Assembly (NCBI RefSeq): GCF_000719555.1
Contig: NZ_JOGX01000097.1
Coordinates: 1-16,326 of the forward strand
From: Streptomyces sp. NRRL F-5727
GTDB taxonomy: Bacteria; Actinomycetota; Actinomycetes; Streptomycetales; Streptomycetaceae
Direction: 5' to 3'
Length of the DNA: 16,326 nt
Part shown: positions 6,059 through 12,948 of the stretch, piece by piece
Position numbering within the stretch: position 1 is the stretch's first letter
Layout: each line of letters starts with the position of its first letter
Notes under the pieces: model-generated
The model's database searches: none
What the model was told of the DNA's origin: nothing
The model's input: only the letters and a program-made list of their open reading frames with translations
Program-made: the position numbers and the translations under genes

Positions 6059-6622
6059 ATGACGACGGCGACGGCGACGACCGACGAGCGGACGCTTCAG
6101 GAACTCCAGCGCGAGCACGGCCCCGCCCTGCTCTCCTTCCTCCTCGGGCTGACCTACGGCGACCGCCAGCGCGCCGAGGACCTCGCCCAGGAGACCCTGG
6201 TCCGGGCCTGGCTCCACCCCGAGGCGTTCAGCGGCGCCTACGCCTCGATGCGGCCCTGGCTCTTCACCGTGGCCCGCCGGCTCGCCATCGACGCCCGCCG
6301 CTCCCGGCTGGCCCGGCCGGCCGAGATCGGCGACGGGGTCCTGGCGGTGACCCCGGACCCCTCGGACGCCACCGAGTCGGCCGAGGCGGCCCTCGACGTC
6401 CGGGCGGCGGTACGCGAGTTGAGCCCGGAGCACCGGGCGGTGCTGGTACGGCTCTACTTCCACGGGCTCACCGTCAACGAGGCCGCCGTGGACCTCGGCA
6501 TCCCGGCCGGCACGGTCAAGTCCCGTTCCCACTACGCCCTCCGGCAGCTCGGCCGCTCGCTGCCCGGCTACCGGCCGCGTCACGGCGTCGTTGCCCGCCA
6601 CCGGGCCGCGGCCGCACAATGA
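6059..6622 (+). CDS. ECF-subfamily RNA polymerase sigma factor
   Basis: 187 residues from the ATG at 6059, preceded by GAAGGGTG. The sigma-70 region 2 is at about 20-85: DRQRAEDLAQETLVRAW (35-51) and PWLFTVARRLAIDARR (66-81), the -10 recognition helix region. After a short acidic linker, region 4 covers about 115-168, with helix-turn-helix VNEAAVDLGIPAGTVKSR (139-156) for -35 recognition. Size and layout are those of an ECF factor without an extra C-terminal domain. The frame is open far upstream, but only this start gives a normal N-terminus with a ribosome site. No anti-sigma gene follows; the next gene, a hotdog thioesterase, starts 4 bp after the stop. Upstream direct repeats suggest its own transcription is regulated. 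Confidence 0.93.
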   Translation: MTTATATTDERTLQELQREHGPALLSFLLGLTYGDRQRAEDLAQETLVRAWLHPEAFSGAYASMRPWLFTVARRLAIDARRSRLARPAEIGDGVLAVTPDPSDATESAEAALDVRAAVRELSPEHRAVLVRLYFHGLTVNEAAVDLGIPAGTVKSRSHYALRQLGRSLPGYRPRHGVVARHRAAAAQ

Positions 6623-6626
6623 CGCC

Positions 6627-7058
6627 GTGACGCTCCCTGACACCGTGGCGCTGACTCCCGCCGCCGCCGAGAAGATCCTCGCCGACAACTTCGCCCCCTG
6701 GGTCCTGGACCTGGAACTCACCGTCGACTCCGTCGACGGCCACGAGGCCGTCCTCCGCCTCCCCTGGTCCGACCGGCTGGCGCGCGAGGGCGGCGGCATC
6801 TCCGGCCAGGCCCTGATGGCCGCGGCCGACACCGCCACCGTCATCGCCGTCTCGGCGGCCCGCGGCGGCTTCGTCCCCATGACGACCGTCCAGCAGTCCA
6901 CCAGCTTCCAGCGGGCGGTCCTCGGCGCAGACGTCCTGATCCGCGCCCGCCTCACCAAGCTCGGCAAGCGGATGGCCTTCGCCGACATCACCATGACCGC
7001 CGACGGCACCACCGAGCCCGCCGCCCACGCGACGGCCGTCTACGCCCTGCTGGGCTGA
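6627..7058 (+). CDS. PaaI-type hotdog-fold acyl-CoA thioesterase
   Basis: 143 residues from the GTG at 6627. The single hotdog domain (about 20-143) has the family core GGGISGQALMAAADTAT (55-71), with Asp68 in the position of the catalytic acidic residue on the central helix, then MTTVQQSTSFQRAV (85-98) and the strands ADVLIRARLTKLGKRMAFADI. This fits the PaaI/DUF4442-like thioesterases that hydrolyse acyl-CoA in the cytoplasm; the acyl group is not predictable. It starts 4 bp after the sigma gene stop with no good ribosome site of its own, so translation is probably coupled. The start is not certain: GTG at 6645 is an alternative. Its stop is followed at once by a decayed repeat-protein fragment. 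Confidence 0.85.
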   Translation: MTLPDTVALTPAAAEKILADNFAPWVLDLELTVDSVDGHEAVLRLPWSDRLAREGGGISGQALMAAADTATVIAVSAARGGFVPMTTVQQSTSFQRAVLGADVLIRARLTKLGKRMAFADITMTADGTTEPAAHATAVYALLG

Positions 7059-7059
7059 G

Positions 7060-7453
7060 GGCACCGGCGACGCCCGGGCGCCCTTCGCCTCCCGGTGAAG
7101 GTCGGCGGCGGCTGGGGGATCCACAACGACGTCACGGTCGCCGGCGACCTCGACGGCGCGCCGACCGGCGATGTGGTCGCCCGCGACGGGGACGGCGTCC
7201 CGTGGCCGTATCCGGGCCGCGGCGACGGCACGTTCGCCGGCCGGCAGCGGATCGGCGGGGGCCGGCAGACGTACACGCACCTCATCGGCGCGGGGACGCG
7301 GACGGTGACGGGCGGGCCGATCCGCTCGGCCTCGGGGCCCGGAGCGGCGTGTGGCTGTACCGCGGCACCGGCGACGGGCGCGCGCCGTTCCAGGGCCGCC
7401 AGGCCACGGCCGATCTGACGGCACCGGCGAGGGCGGGGCTGCCCGCCACCTGA
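7060..7453 (+). pseudogene. Frameshifted remnant of an FG-GAP/VCBS repeat protein
   Basis: Read across three frames, this stretch gives FG-GAP (beta-propeller) repeats as found at the C-termini of secreted Streptomyces proteins. Frame one, from 7060, reads GTGDARAPFASR up to a TGA at 7096-7098. The next frame continues from 7095 with VKVGGGWGIHNDVTVAGD and DGVPWPYPGRGDGTF. After about 7295 a third frame gives DADGDGRAD and GVWLYRGTGDGRAPF, ending at TGA 7451-7453. Each break is explained by loss of one G, near 7094-7095 and in the GGGG at 7292-7295. No start codon, signal peptide or N-terminal enzyme domain is present. It is a broken end of a larger gene. Sequencing error at the G runs is possible but would not restore a start. 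Confidence 0.75.
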
Positions 7454-7597
7454 GGCGTGGGGGTCGGCGGGGCATGGCGGGGCACGCGCTGGGCGGGCCC
7501 CGCCGGCCCGCCCGGACGGCGCGGGCCGGGCGGGCCGGCGCACGCACCCAGGAAGGCCCCCGCGGCACGGCCGCGCACGCGGGAACGAACCCGGGGT
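7454..7597. other. Intergenic stretch with no recognised gene
   Basis: 144 bases of very GC-rich, repetitive sequence (many GGGC and CCGGCCC runs) between the repeat-protein remnant and the promoter of the next gene. No convincing coding frame, RNA or terminator was seen. Confidence 0.6.
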
Positions 7598-7629
7598 CTA
7601 TACACTCCATGTATACACAGTGCGTATAG
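7598..7629. promoter_or_regulatory. Symmetric triple GTATAC-type operator overlapping a leaderless promoter
   Basis: CTATAC (7598-7603), GTATAC (7611-7616) and GTATAG (7624-7629) are spaced exactly 13 bp apart. The central box is itself a palindrome and the outer two are complementary, so the whole array is symmetric about 7613.5. It is AT-rich in a very GC-rich region. TATAGT at 7625-7630 fits a -10 box and ends 7 bases before the ATG at 7638, which has no ribosome site, so transcription probably begins at the ATG. A repressor bound here would block that promoter. The regulator is not identified. Confidence 0.65.
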
Positions 7630-7637
7630 TCACGCCC

Positions 7638-8141
7638 ATGACCTCACCACCTCACACCCCGCCCCTCCCCCGCCTGTTCAAGGCCGTCGTCGTCACCGGG
7701 ATCGCGGTCGGCGCCGCGCACCTCGTGCTCTCCGACACGCTGCGCTTCGCGCTCGTCGGGCAGGCGTCGGCCGCCCTGGGGACGCCGACCGGCTACGGGG
7801 AGGCGCAGGTGTTCACCACCGCGCTGCTCAACACCGCGCTGGTCATGCCGCTCGTGCTCTGGACCGGGATGCGGCTGAGCGGGGAGCGGCAGCCGGCGGC
7901 GATGGTGCTGGTGGGGAGCGTGGGATGGATCATCACCGTCTGGAACGGGATCGACGGCCTGGACGACCGCTTCGGCGCGGTCCTGCCCTTCCGCTCGCTC
8001 GCGCTCGTCGTCGGTGTCACGGCGCTCGCCTCGCTCGTCCGCCGGCGCCCCTCCCCAGCCTCTTCCGCACCATCCGTCCCGGCAGACCCGTCGGCACCGA
8101 TCCGGCCGGGGAACGTATCCGAAACCACACCGGCGAGTTGA
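7638..8141 (+). CDS. Small four-helix membrane protein, function unknown
   Basis: 167 residues from the ATG at 7638. Hydrophobic segments near 15-33, 59-78, 87-104 and 118-134 suggest four membrane helices. A charged pair of motifs, GMRLSGERQP (77-86) and WNGIDGLDDRFG (102-113), lies in or near the loops. The tail from 135 is RRR followed by a Ser/Pro/Ala-rich end of about 30 residues. I do not recognise the family. The start is chosen because TATAGT ends 7 bases upstream and no ribosome site exists, as in a leaderless mRNA. An in-frame GTG at 7620 lies within the operator and is unlikely. Expression should be controlled by the triple GTATAC-type operator. Confidence 0.75.
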   Translation: MTSPPHTPPLPRLFKAVVVTGIAVGAAHLVLSDTLRFALVGQASAALGTPTGYGEAQVFTTALLNTALVMPLVLWTGMRLSGERQPAAMVLVGSVGWIITVWNGIDGLDDRFGAVLPFRSLALVVGVTALASLVRRRPSPASSAPSVPADPSAPIRPGNVSETTPAS

Positions 8142-8226
8142 GCAAAGCGGTCCACGCGGACGCCCCGAGCGGAGGAGGCTCTGCTCCGGGTCCCGAGAAC
8201 CGCGGGTCCCCGACGTCCGGGAGAAG

Positions 8227-8709
8227 GTGGGAGCGTTGCCGCCCGAGAGCACGAACGGCGCCGGCCGCAGGAGCGGCGGGGGTCTGGCCGTACCGATGGC
8301 CTGGCTGTGCGCCGAGTACCTGGCCGACCAGTATCTGACCGCGGCCGGCCTGACCGACCCCGGCTCACTGGAGCACCGCGCCTCCCTGCGCGCCCTGGCC
8401 CTCACGGTCCATCTCTCCGGGGAGCCCGGCGCCGACGTGTGGCTGGGCCTCACCGCGCACGAGGCGGGCTGGCCGGACTGGGTGGAGGAACGGCTCGCCG
8501 CCGCCGAGGCGGAGGACCCCGACGGACCCGACCTCGCCCTCGCCCGGGACACCTGGCGGGCCCTGCGGGAGACCTGGGTGCACGCCGCCGACCTCGACGG
8601 CCTGCCGGGGACGGGTCCCGGGCTGACGGTCGACGAGACGGCCCGCGCCTGGCTGCCCGCCTGGCGGCTCGGCCTGCCGCTCGCCCATCTCGCCGTGTGG
8701 CTGTCCTGA
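8227..8709 (+). CDS. Hypothetical cytoplasmic protein
   Basis: About 160 residues if the GTG at 8227 is used. No signal peptide or membrane helix. The body is rich in Leu, Ala, Trp, Asp and Glu and looks all-helical: MAWLCAEYLADQYLTAAG, ADVWLGLTAHEAGWPDWVEER and DTWRALRETWVHAADLDG. Strong G/C at third positions supports coding. I do not recognise the family. The start is uncertain: GGGAGA at 8219-8224 is too close to the GTG but well placed for a TTG at 8236, and an ATG at 8296 begins the part that looks conserved-like. It ends 3 bases before the stop of the convergent histidine kinase gene. It lies 85 bp after the membrane protein gene on the same strand and may be read from the same promoter. 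Confidence 0.65.
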   Translation: MGALPPESTNGAGRRSGGGLAVPMAWLCAEYLADQYLTAAGLTDPGSLEHRASLRALALTVHLSGEPGADVWLGLTAHEAGWPDWVEERLAAAEAEDPDGPDLALARDTWRALRETWVHAADLDGLPGTGPGLTVDETARAWLPAWRLGLPLAHLAVWLS

Positions 8710-8712
8710 CGG

Positions 8713-9924
8713 TCAGCGCGTCGGCGACGGATGCACGCCCGGACGGTACTTGGGGAAGCGCGCGGTCACCTTCATGCCGGCGCCGACACCGGTCTCGATG
8801 ACGAGTCCGTGCTCCGGCCCGTACACCTGACGCAGCCGCTCGTCCACGTTGGACAGGCCGATGCCGGAGCCGCCCGGCTGCTCGCCGCGCAGCACCGCCC
8901 GCAGCCGCTCCGGGTCCATGCCGACGCCGTCGTCCTCGACGGTCACCACGGCCTCCGATCCGGCGTCCCGCGCGGCGATGGTGACCCGGCAGCCCCGCTC
9001 CCGGTCCTGCAGCCCGTGCTTGACGGCGTTCTCCACCAGCGGCTGGAGACAGAGGAAGGGCAGCGCGACCGGCAGCACCTCCGGCGCGATCTGGAGCGTC
9101 ACCTTGAGCCGGTCGCCGAAGCGGGCCCCGGCCAGTGCCAAGTACTGCTCGATCGCGCGCAGTTCGTCGGCCAGGGTGGCGAAGTCGCCGTGCCGGCGGA
9201 AGGAGTAGCGGGTGAAGTCGGCGAACTCCTGGAGGAGGTCCCGGGCCCGCTCCGGGTCGGTGCGGACGAACGAGGCGATCGCGGCGAGGGAGTTGAAGAT
9301 GAAGTGCGGGGAGATCTGGGCGCGCAGCGCGCGGATCTCCGCCTCCACCATCCGGGTCCGGGAGCGGTCCAGTTCGGCCAGCTCCAGCTGGACCGAGACC
9401 CAGCGGGCCACCTCGGTGGCGGCCCGCACGAGCACCGCCGACTCCCGCGGCCCGTAGGCGACCAGCGCGCCGAGGACCCCCTCCTCACCGGTGAGCGGGG
9501 CCGTCACCGCCCACCGCAGCGCGCAGCCGGGGTCGGCGCACCCGGTGGGCGCCGAGCGGCTGCGGCCGGTCTCCAGGGTCGCGGCGGCCAGCTCGGGCAC
9601 GCCCGCGTGGTGGTGGGCCTCGCCGGGGCCGTCCCAGGCCAGGACGGCCGAACCGTCGGTGAGACAGAGGGCCTCGGTGCCGAGCAGCGAGCGCAGCGGG
9701 CGGGCCGCCTTGCGGGCGGTCTCCTCGGTCAGCCCGGCACGCAGCGGCGGAGCGGCGAGCGAGGCGGTGTGCAGGGTGTGGAAGGTGGCGCGCTCGACGG
9801 GGGTGCCGAGGTCGAGGTCGGCGGAGCGGGCGCCCCGGCGCGCCGTGAGCCGGCCGAGGACGACGCCGGCGGCGAGCAGGACGGCTCCGGCGGCGCTCGC
9901 CGCGGCCAGGGCGATGCCGCTCAC
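8713..9924 (-). CDS. LytS-type sensor histidine kinase
   Basis: 403 residues from the GTG at 9924, which overlaps the symporter stop as GTGA; AGGAGG in the end of that gene is the ribosome site. One N-terminal membrane helix (about 3-24) is followed by a GAF-like input domain (about 45-170). The His_kinase (LytS) box is EIRALRAQISPHFIFNSLAAI (from 196), with His207 as phosphorylation site. The ATPase domain has LQPLVENAVKHG (N box, 293-304), EDDGVGMD (330-337) and GSGIGLSNVDERL (352-364). Full-length LytS proteins have five or six helices; this one has a single helix, so sensing may rely on the GAF domain or on contact with the symporter. Its partner is most likely the LytTR regulator at 12123-12875. 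Confidence 0.93.
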   Translation of the reverse strand: MSGIALAAASAAGAVLLAAGVVLGRLTARRGARSADLDLGTPVERATFHTLHTASLAAPPLRAGLTEETARKAARPLRSLLGTEALCLTDGSAVLAWDGPGEAHHHAGVPELAAATLETGRSRSAPTGCADPGCALRWAVTAPLTGEEGVLGALVAYGPRESAVLVRAATEVARWVSVQLELAELDRSRTRMVEAEIRALRAQISPHFIFNSLAAIASFVRTDPERARDLLQEFADFTRYSFRRHGDFATLADELRAIEQYLALAGARFGDRLKVTLQIAPEVLPVALPFLCLQPLVENAVKHGLQDRERGCRVTIAARDAGSEAVVTVEDDGVGMDPERLRAVLRGEQPGGSGIGLSNVDERLRQVYGPEHGLVIETGVGAGMKVTARFPKYRPGVHPSPTR

Positions 9925-11654
9925 CGGCGGGCCTCCTGGGCGGTCACGGGGGCGGTGAACTCCTCGGGCAGATGGAGCCGGGCGAGGGTCGCCGCGGTGC
10001 CGGGCGGGACGCTGCGCGGGGTGGCGAGCGAGACCAGGATCATGGTGAGGAAGCCGAGCGGGACGGACCAGACGGCGGGCCAGGCCATCAGGGTGTGCGT
10101 CCAGCCCGCCGGGGCGAGCCCGGCCCGGGTGGCCATCACGGCGGCGAGCGCGGAGCCGCCGCCGAGGAGGAGCCCGGCGGCGGCGCCGGGCGGGGTGAGC
10201 CGCCGCCACCAGATGCCGAGGACGAGGAGCGGGCAGAAGGAGGAGGCGGAGACGGCGAAGGCGAGGCCGACGGCGTCGGCGACCGGCACCTTGGAGGCGG
10301 CGACGCCGACGGCGAGCGGGACGGCGGTGGCGAGCACCGTCGCGAGCCGGAAGTGCCGGACCGCGCGGGACGGCAGCACGTCCTGGGCGAGGACGCCGGC
10401 GACGGACATGGTGAGTCCCGAGGCGGTGGAGAGGAAGGCGGCGAAGGCGCCGCCGGCGAGGAAGGCGCCGAGCAGGTCGCCGAGCGCGCCGCCGACGATC
10501 CGGTCGGGCAGGACGAGCACGGCCGCGTCGGCCGACCCGGTGAGGGCGAGCTCGGGGGCGTAGATCCGGCCGAGCGCCCCGTACCCCGCGGGCAGCAGGT
10601 AGAAGACGCTGATCAGGCCGAGCACGACGAGGGTGGTGCGGCGGGCGGCCCGTCCGTGGGGGCTGGTGTAGAAGCGGACGGCGACGTGCGGGAGGCCCAT
10701 GGTGCCGAGGAAGGTGGCCAGGATCAGTCCGTACGTGGCGTACAGCTGGTGGCCGTCGCGGCCGCCGGCCAGGGGCTGGGACCAGCCGAGGGGATCGGCG
10801 CCGTTCGCGCGCCGCTCGGGGACCGGCGTGCCGGGCGGCAGGGCGAGGACGGTGCCGCCGTCGACCCGGTGGGTGCCCGGCGGGAGGGTGACGGCCCGCT
10901 CCTCGTACCGGACGGAGTCGACCGTGCCGGTGACGGTGAGGGTCAGTGGGGCGTCCAGCCCGACGCGCACGGTGTCGGCGACCCGGACGACGGTGTGCTC
11001 GCGGAGCACGGCGGGCGCGTCGAAGCGGGCCCGGGGTGCCCCGTCGCCGTACCAGGCGGCGACCAGGAAGAAGGCCGGGACGAGCAGGGCGGTGAGTTTC
11101 AGCCAGTACTGGAACGCCTGGACGAAGGTGATGCTGCGCATGCCGCCCGCGGCGACCGTGCCGGTGACGACCACGGCGACGAGCAGCCCGCCGACCCAGT
11201 CGGGGGCGCCGGTGAGGATCTCCAGGGTGAGCCCGGCGCCCTGGAGCTGCGGCAGCAGGTAGAGCCAGCCGATGCCGACGACGAAGAGGCTGGCGAGCCG
11301 GCGGACCTGCGGGGACTCCAGGCGCGCCTCGGCGAAGTCGGAGAGGGTGTACGCGCCGGAGCGGCGCAGCGGGGCCGCGACGAGGACGAGCAGCACCAGA
11401 TAGCCGGCGGTGTAGCCGACCGGGTACCAGAGCATGGCCGGGCCCTGGACGAGGACGAGTCCGGCGATGCCGAGGAAGGAGGCGGCGGAGAGGTACTCGC
11501 CGCTGATGGCGGCCGCGTTGAGCCGGGGCCCGGCGGTGCGGGAGGCGACGTAGAAGTCGGAGGTGGTGCGGGAGACGCGCAGGCCGAGGGCGCCGATGAG
11601 CACGGTGGCGAGGACGACGGCGGTGACGGCGACGACGGCGTAGGTCTGGTTCAC
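9921..11654 (-). CDS. Sodium:solute symporter (SSS family), cation/monocarboxylate type
   Basis: 577 residues from a GTG at 11654 with AAAGGTGAGG upstream. A many-helix permease of the solute:sodium symporter family, closest in pattern to the acetate/pyruvate permeases ActP and MctC: SRTAGPRLNAAAISGEYLSA (38-57), GGMRSITFVQAFQYWLK (170-186) and ATFLGTMGLPHVAVRFYTSP (313-332). Between helices near 200 and 303 it has a polar, beta-rich insert of about 100 residues (for example VRVGLDAPLTLTVTGTVDSV), longer than I expect in ActP. The DUF485 gene 10 bp upstream is the usual partner of such carriers, and the kinase gene overlaps its end by 4 bp. Likely substrate is acetate, pyruvate or another short carboxylate; not proven. 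Confidence 0.9.
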   Translation of the reverse strand: MNQTYAVVAVTAVVLATVLIGALGLRVSRTTSDFYVASRTAGPRLNAAAISGEYLSAASFLGIAGLVLVQGPAMLWYPVGYTAGYLVLLVLVAAPLRRSGAYTLSDFAEARLESPQVRRLASLFVVGIGWLYLLPQLQGAGLTLEILTGAPDWVGGLLVAVVVTGTVAAGGMRSITFVQAFQYWLKLTALLVPAFFLVAAWYGDGAPRARFDAPAVLREHTVVRVADTVRVGLDAPLTLTVTGTVDSVRYEERAVTLPPGTHRVDGGTVLALPPGTPVPERRANGADPLGWSQPLAGGRDGHQLYATYGLILATFLGTMGLPHVAVRFYTSPHGRAARRTTLVVLGLISVFYLLPAGYGALGRIYAPELALTGSADAAVLVLPDRIVGGALGDLLGAFLAGGAFAAFLSTASGLTMSVAGVLAQDVLPSRAVRHFRLATVLATAVPLAVGVAASKVPVADAVGLAFAVSASSFCPLLVLGIWWRRLTPPGAAAGLLLGGGSALAAVMATRAGLAPAGWTHTLMAWPAVWSVPLGFLTMILVSLATPRSVPPGTAATLARLHLPEEFTAPVTAQEARR

Positions 11655-11664
11655 GCGGGCCGCC

Positions 11665-12048
11665 TCACCTTTCGACGAGGCCGGTGAAGTCGCGCTCGTT
11701 GCGCTCGGCCCGGCGGACGTACCAGTGGGCGACGGCCCAGACGACGGGGTAGACGCCGACGCCGAGCGCGGCCCACACCAGCGCCTCGGGGGCGGGCAGG
11801 GCGAGCAGCAGCGGGAGGGTGCCGACGAGCAGGGCGAGGGCGCCGAGCGCCGTGAGGGCGGCGCGGAGCTGGCTGCGCATCAGGGAGCGGACGTAGGTGT
11901 GGCCGAGGGTGGTCTGCTCGTCGATCTCGGAGCGGGCCGGCGGGTGCAGCGGCCGGGGGCGCGGCACGCGGCCGGGCCGGTCGCCGAGGGCGCTGGCGTG
12001 GGTGACGGTCTCGCGCCGGGGCCGGCGCGGCTCGGGGTGCTCCGGCAT
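11665..12048 (-). CDS. DUF485 membrane protein, symporter partner
   Basis: 127 residues from the ATG at 12048, with GAGAGCGA as a modest ribosome site. The N-terminal 40 residues are basic and Pro-rich. The core has two membrane helices (about 65-83 and 90-109), preceded by HTYVRSLMRSQLR (50-62) and followed by a charged end, AERNERDFTGLVER (114-127), the pattern of DUF485 (YjcH-like) proteins. Such proteins are encoded next to acetate-type SSS symporters; their job is not settled. Its stop is 10 bases before the symporter start, so the two are translated from one message. Confidence 0.85.
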   Translation of the reverse strand: MPEHPEPRRPRRETVTHASALGDRPGRVPRPRPLHPPARSEIDEQTTLGHTYVRSLMRSQLRAALTALGALALLVGTLPLLLALPAPEALVWAALGVGVYPVVWAVAHWYVRRAERNERDFTGLVER

Positions 12049-12083
12049 CGGCGTCGCTCTCTGACGGGCGGGTGGGCCCGTGG

Positions 12084-12122
12084 AGTGTAGGCAGACGGGG
12101 CGGCGCGCCGGTAGGGGTGTGG
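12084..12122 (-). promoter_or_regulatory. Candidate promoter/regulator region of the DUF485-symporter-kinase operon
   Basis: On the minus strand TACACT (12089 to 12084) fits a -10 box, 36 bases before the DUF485 start. CCTAC occurs twice on that strand, at 12092-12088 and 12115-12111, 23 bp apart, near the two-turn spacing at which LytTR dimers bind direct repeats. No -35 box is clear. The gap between the regulator gene and DUF485 is 74 bases, enough for a promoter. Confidence 0.3.
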
Positions 12123-12875
12123 TCAGCCGCCGGCGCGGCGCAGCAGCAGGTCACGGAGGTGGCGGGCGTGCCGGCGGCTGACGGCGAGGTCGGTGGCGCC
12201 GACCCGGACGGAGGTGGCGCCGCCGTCGAGGCGGAGCTCCTCGACCCGGTCGAGGGCGACGAGGTGGCTGCGGTGGATGCGGACGAAGCCCCGGTCGGCC
12301 CAGCGCTCCTCCAGCGTGGAGAGCGGGATGCGGACGAGGTGGCTGCCCTGGTCGGTGTGGAGGCGGGCGTAGTCGCCGTGGGCCTCGACGTAGGCGATGT
12401 CGTCGACGGCGACGAAGCGGGTGACGCCGCCGAGTTCGACGGGGATCTGCTCGGGGGCGGCGGCGGCCGGGGGCGGGGCGGTGGCGTGGACGAGTTCGTG
12501 GACGCGGCGGACGGCCTCGGCGAGCCGTTCGCGGCGGACCGGCTTGAGGACGTAGTCGACGGCCTTGAGGTCGAAGGCGGTGAGCGCGAAGCCCTCGTGG
12601 GCGGTGACGAAGACGACGAGCGGGGGGCGGGCGAAGCCGGCGAGGAGGCGGGCGACGTCGAGTCCGGTGAGGCCGGGCATGTGGATGTCGAGGAAGACGA
12701 CGTCGATGGTCTCCTCGCCGTCCGGCCCGGAGTCCAGCGCGCGCCCGATCCGGCGCAGCGCGGCGGTCGCGTCCCCGGCGCCCTCGGCGGTGCGGACCCG
12801 GGGGTCGGCGCGGAGCAGGTAGAGCAGCTCCCCGAGGGCGGGTTCCTCGTCGTCGACGGCCAGTACGCGCAGCAT
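12123..12875 (-). CDS. LytTR-family response regulator
   Basis: 250 residues from the ATG at 12875. The receiver domain (about 1-120) has acidic Asp8 and Asp9, phospho-acceptor Asp63 in VVFLDIHMPG, Thr91 in FVTAHEGF and Lys111 in VLKPV. After an Ala/Pro linker (about 131-141) the LytTR DNA-binding domain runs from about 145 to 245, with DDIAYVEAHGDYARLHT, RIPLSTLEERW, GFVRIHRSHLVAL and LAVSRRHARHLRDLL. LytTR regulators bind direct repeats and often control a transporter gene beside them, as in the E. coli BtsSR and YpdAB systems for pyruvate. Here a LytS kinase and a symporter lie just downstream on the same strand, so the set is probably one signalling unit. The ribosome site is weak. Confidence 0.94.
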   Translation of the reverse strand: MLRVLAVDDEEPALGELLYLLRADPRVRTAEGAGDATAALRRIGRALDSGPDGEETIDVVFLDIHMPGLTGLDVARLLAGFARPPLVVFVTAHEGFALTAFDLKAVDYVLKPVRRERLAEAVRRVHELVHATAPPPAAAAPEQIPVELGGVTRFVAVDDIAYVEAHGDYARLHTDQGSHLVRIPLSTLEERWADRGFVRIHRSHLVALDRVEELRLDGGATSVRVGATDLAVSRRHARHLRDLLLRRAGG

Positions 12876-12898
12876 GCGCGGGAGCCTACTTCAGGGGG

Positions 12899-12948
12899 GA
12901 GCGGCCGGTCCCGCCCCGCCTCCCCGAGCGGCCGGTCCCGCCCCGCCT
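12899..12948. repeat. Two 23-bp tandem direct repeats at the end of the fpg-like gene
   Basis: An identical 23-bp unit beginning GAGCGGCCGGTC and ending CCGCCT lies at 12899-12921 and 12926-12948, a period of 27 bp. The second copy runs into the stop codon of the DNA glycosylase gene. Further on, GCCTACTTCAG (12884-12894) echoes GCCTACTTGAG (12946-12956), the last codons of that gene, which suggests local duplication of the gene end. Confidence 0.85.

Noticed and set aside
10753..11045. The symporter insert as a frameshift or fusion artefact
   Set aside because: The reading frame is continuous with consistent G/C third positions, and symporter sequence resumes on both sides.
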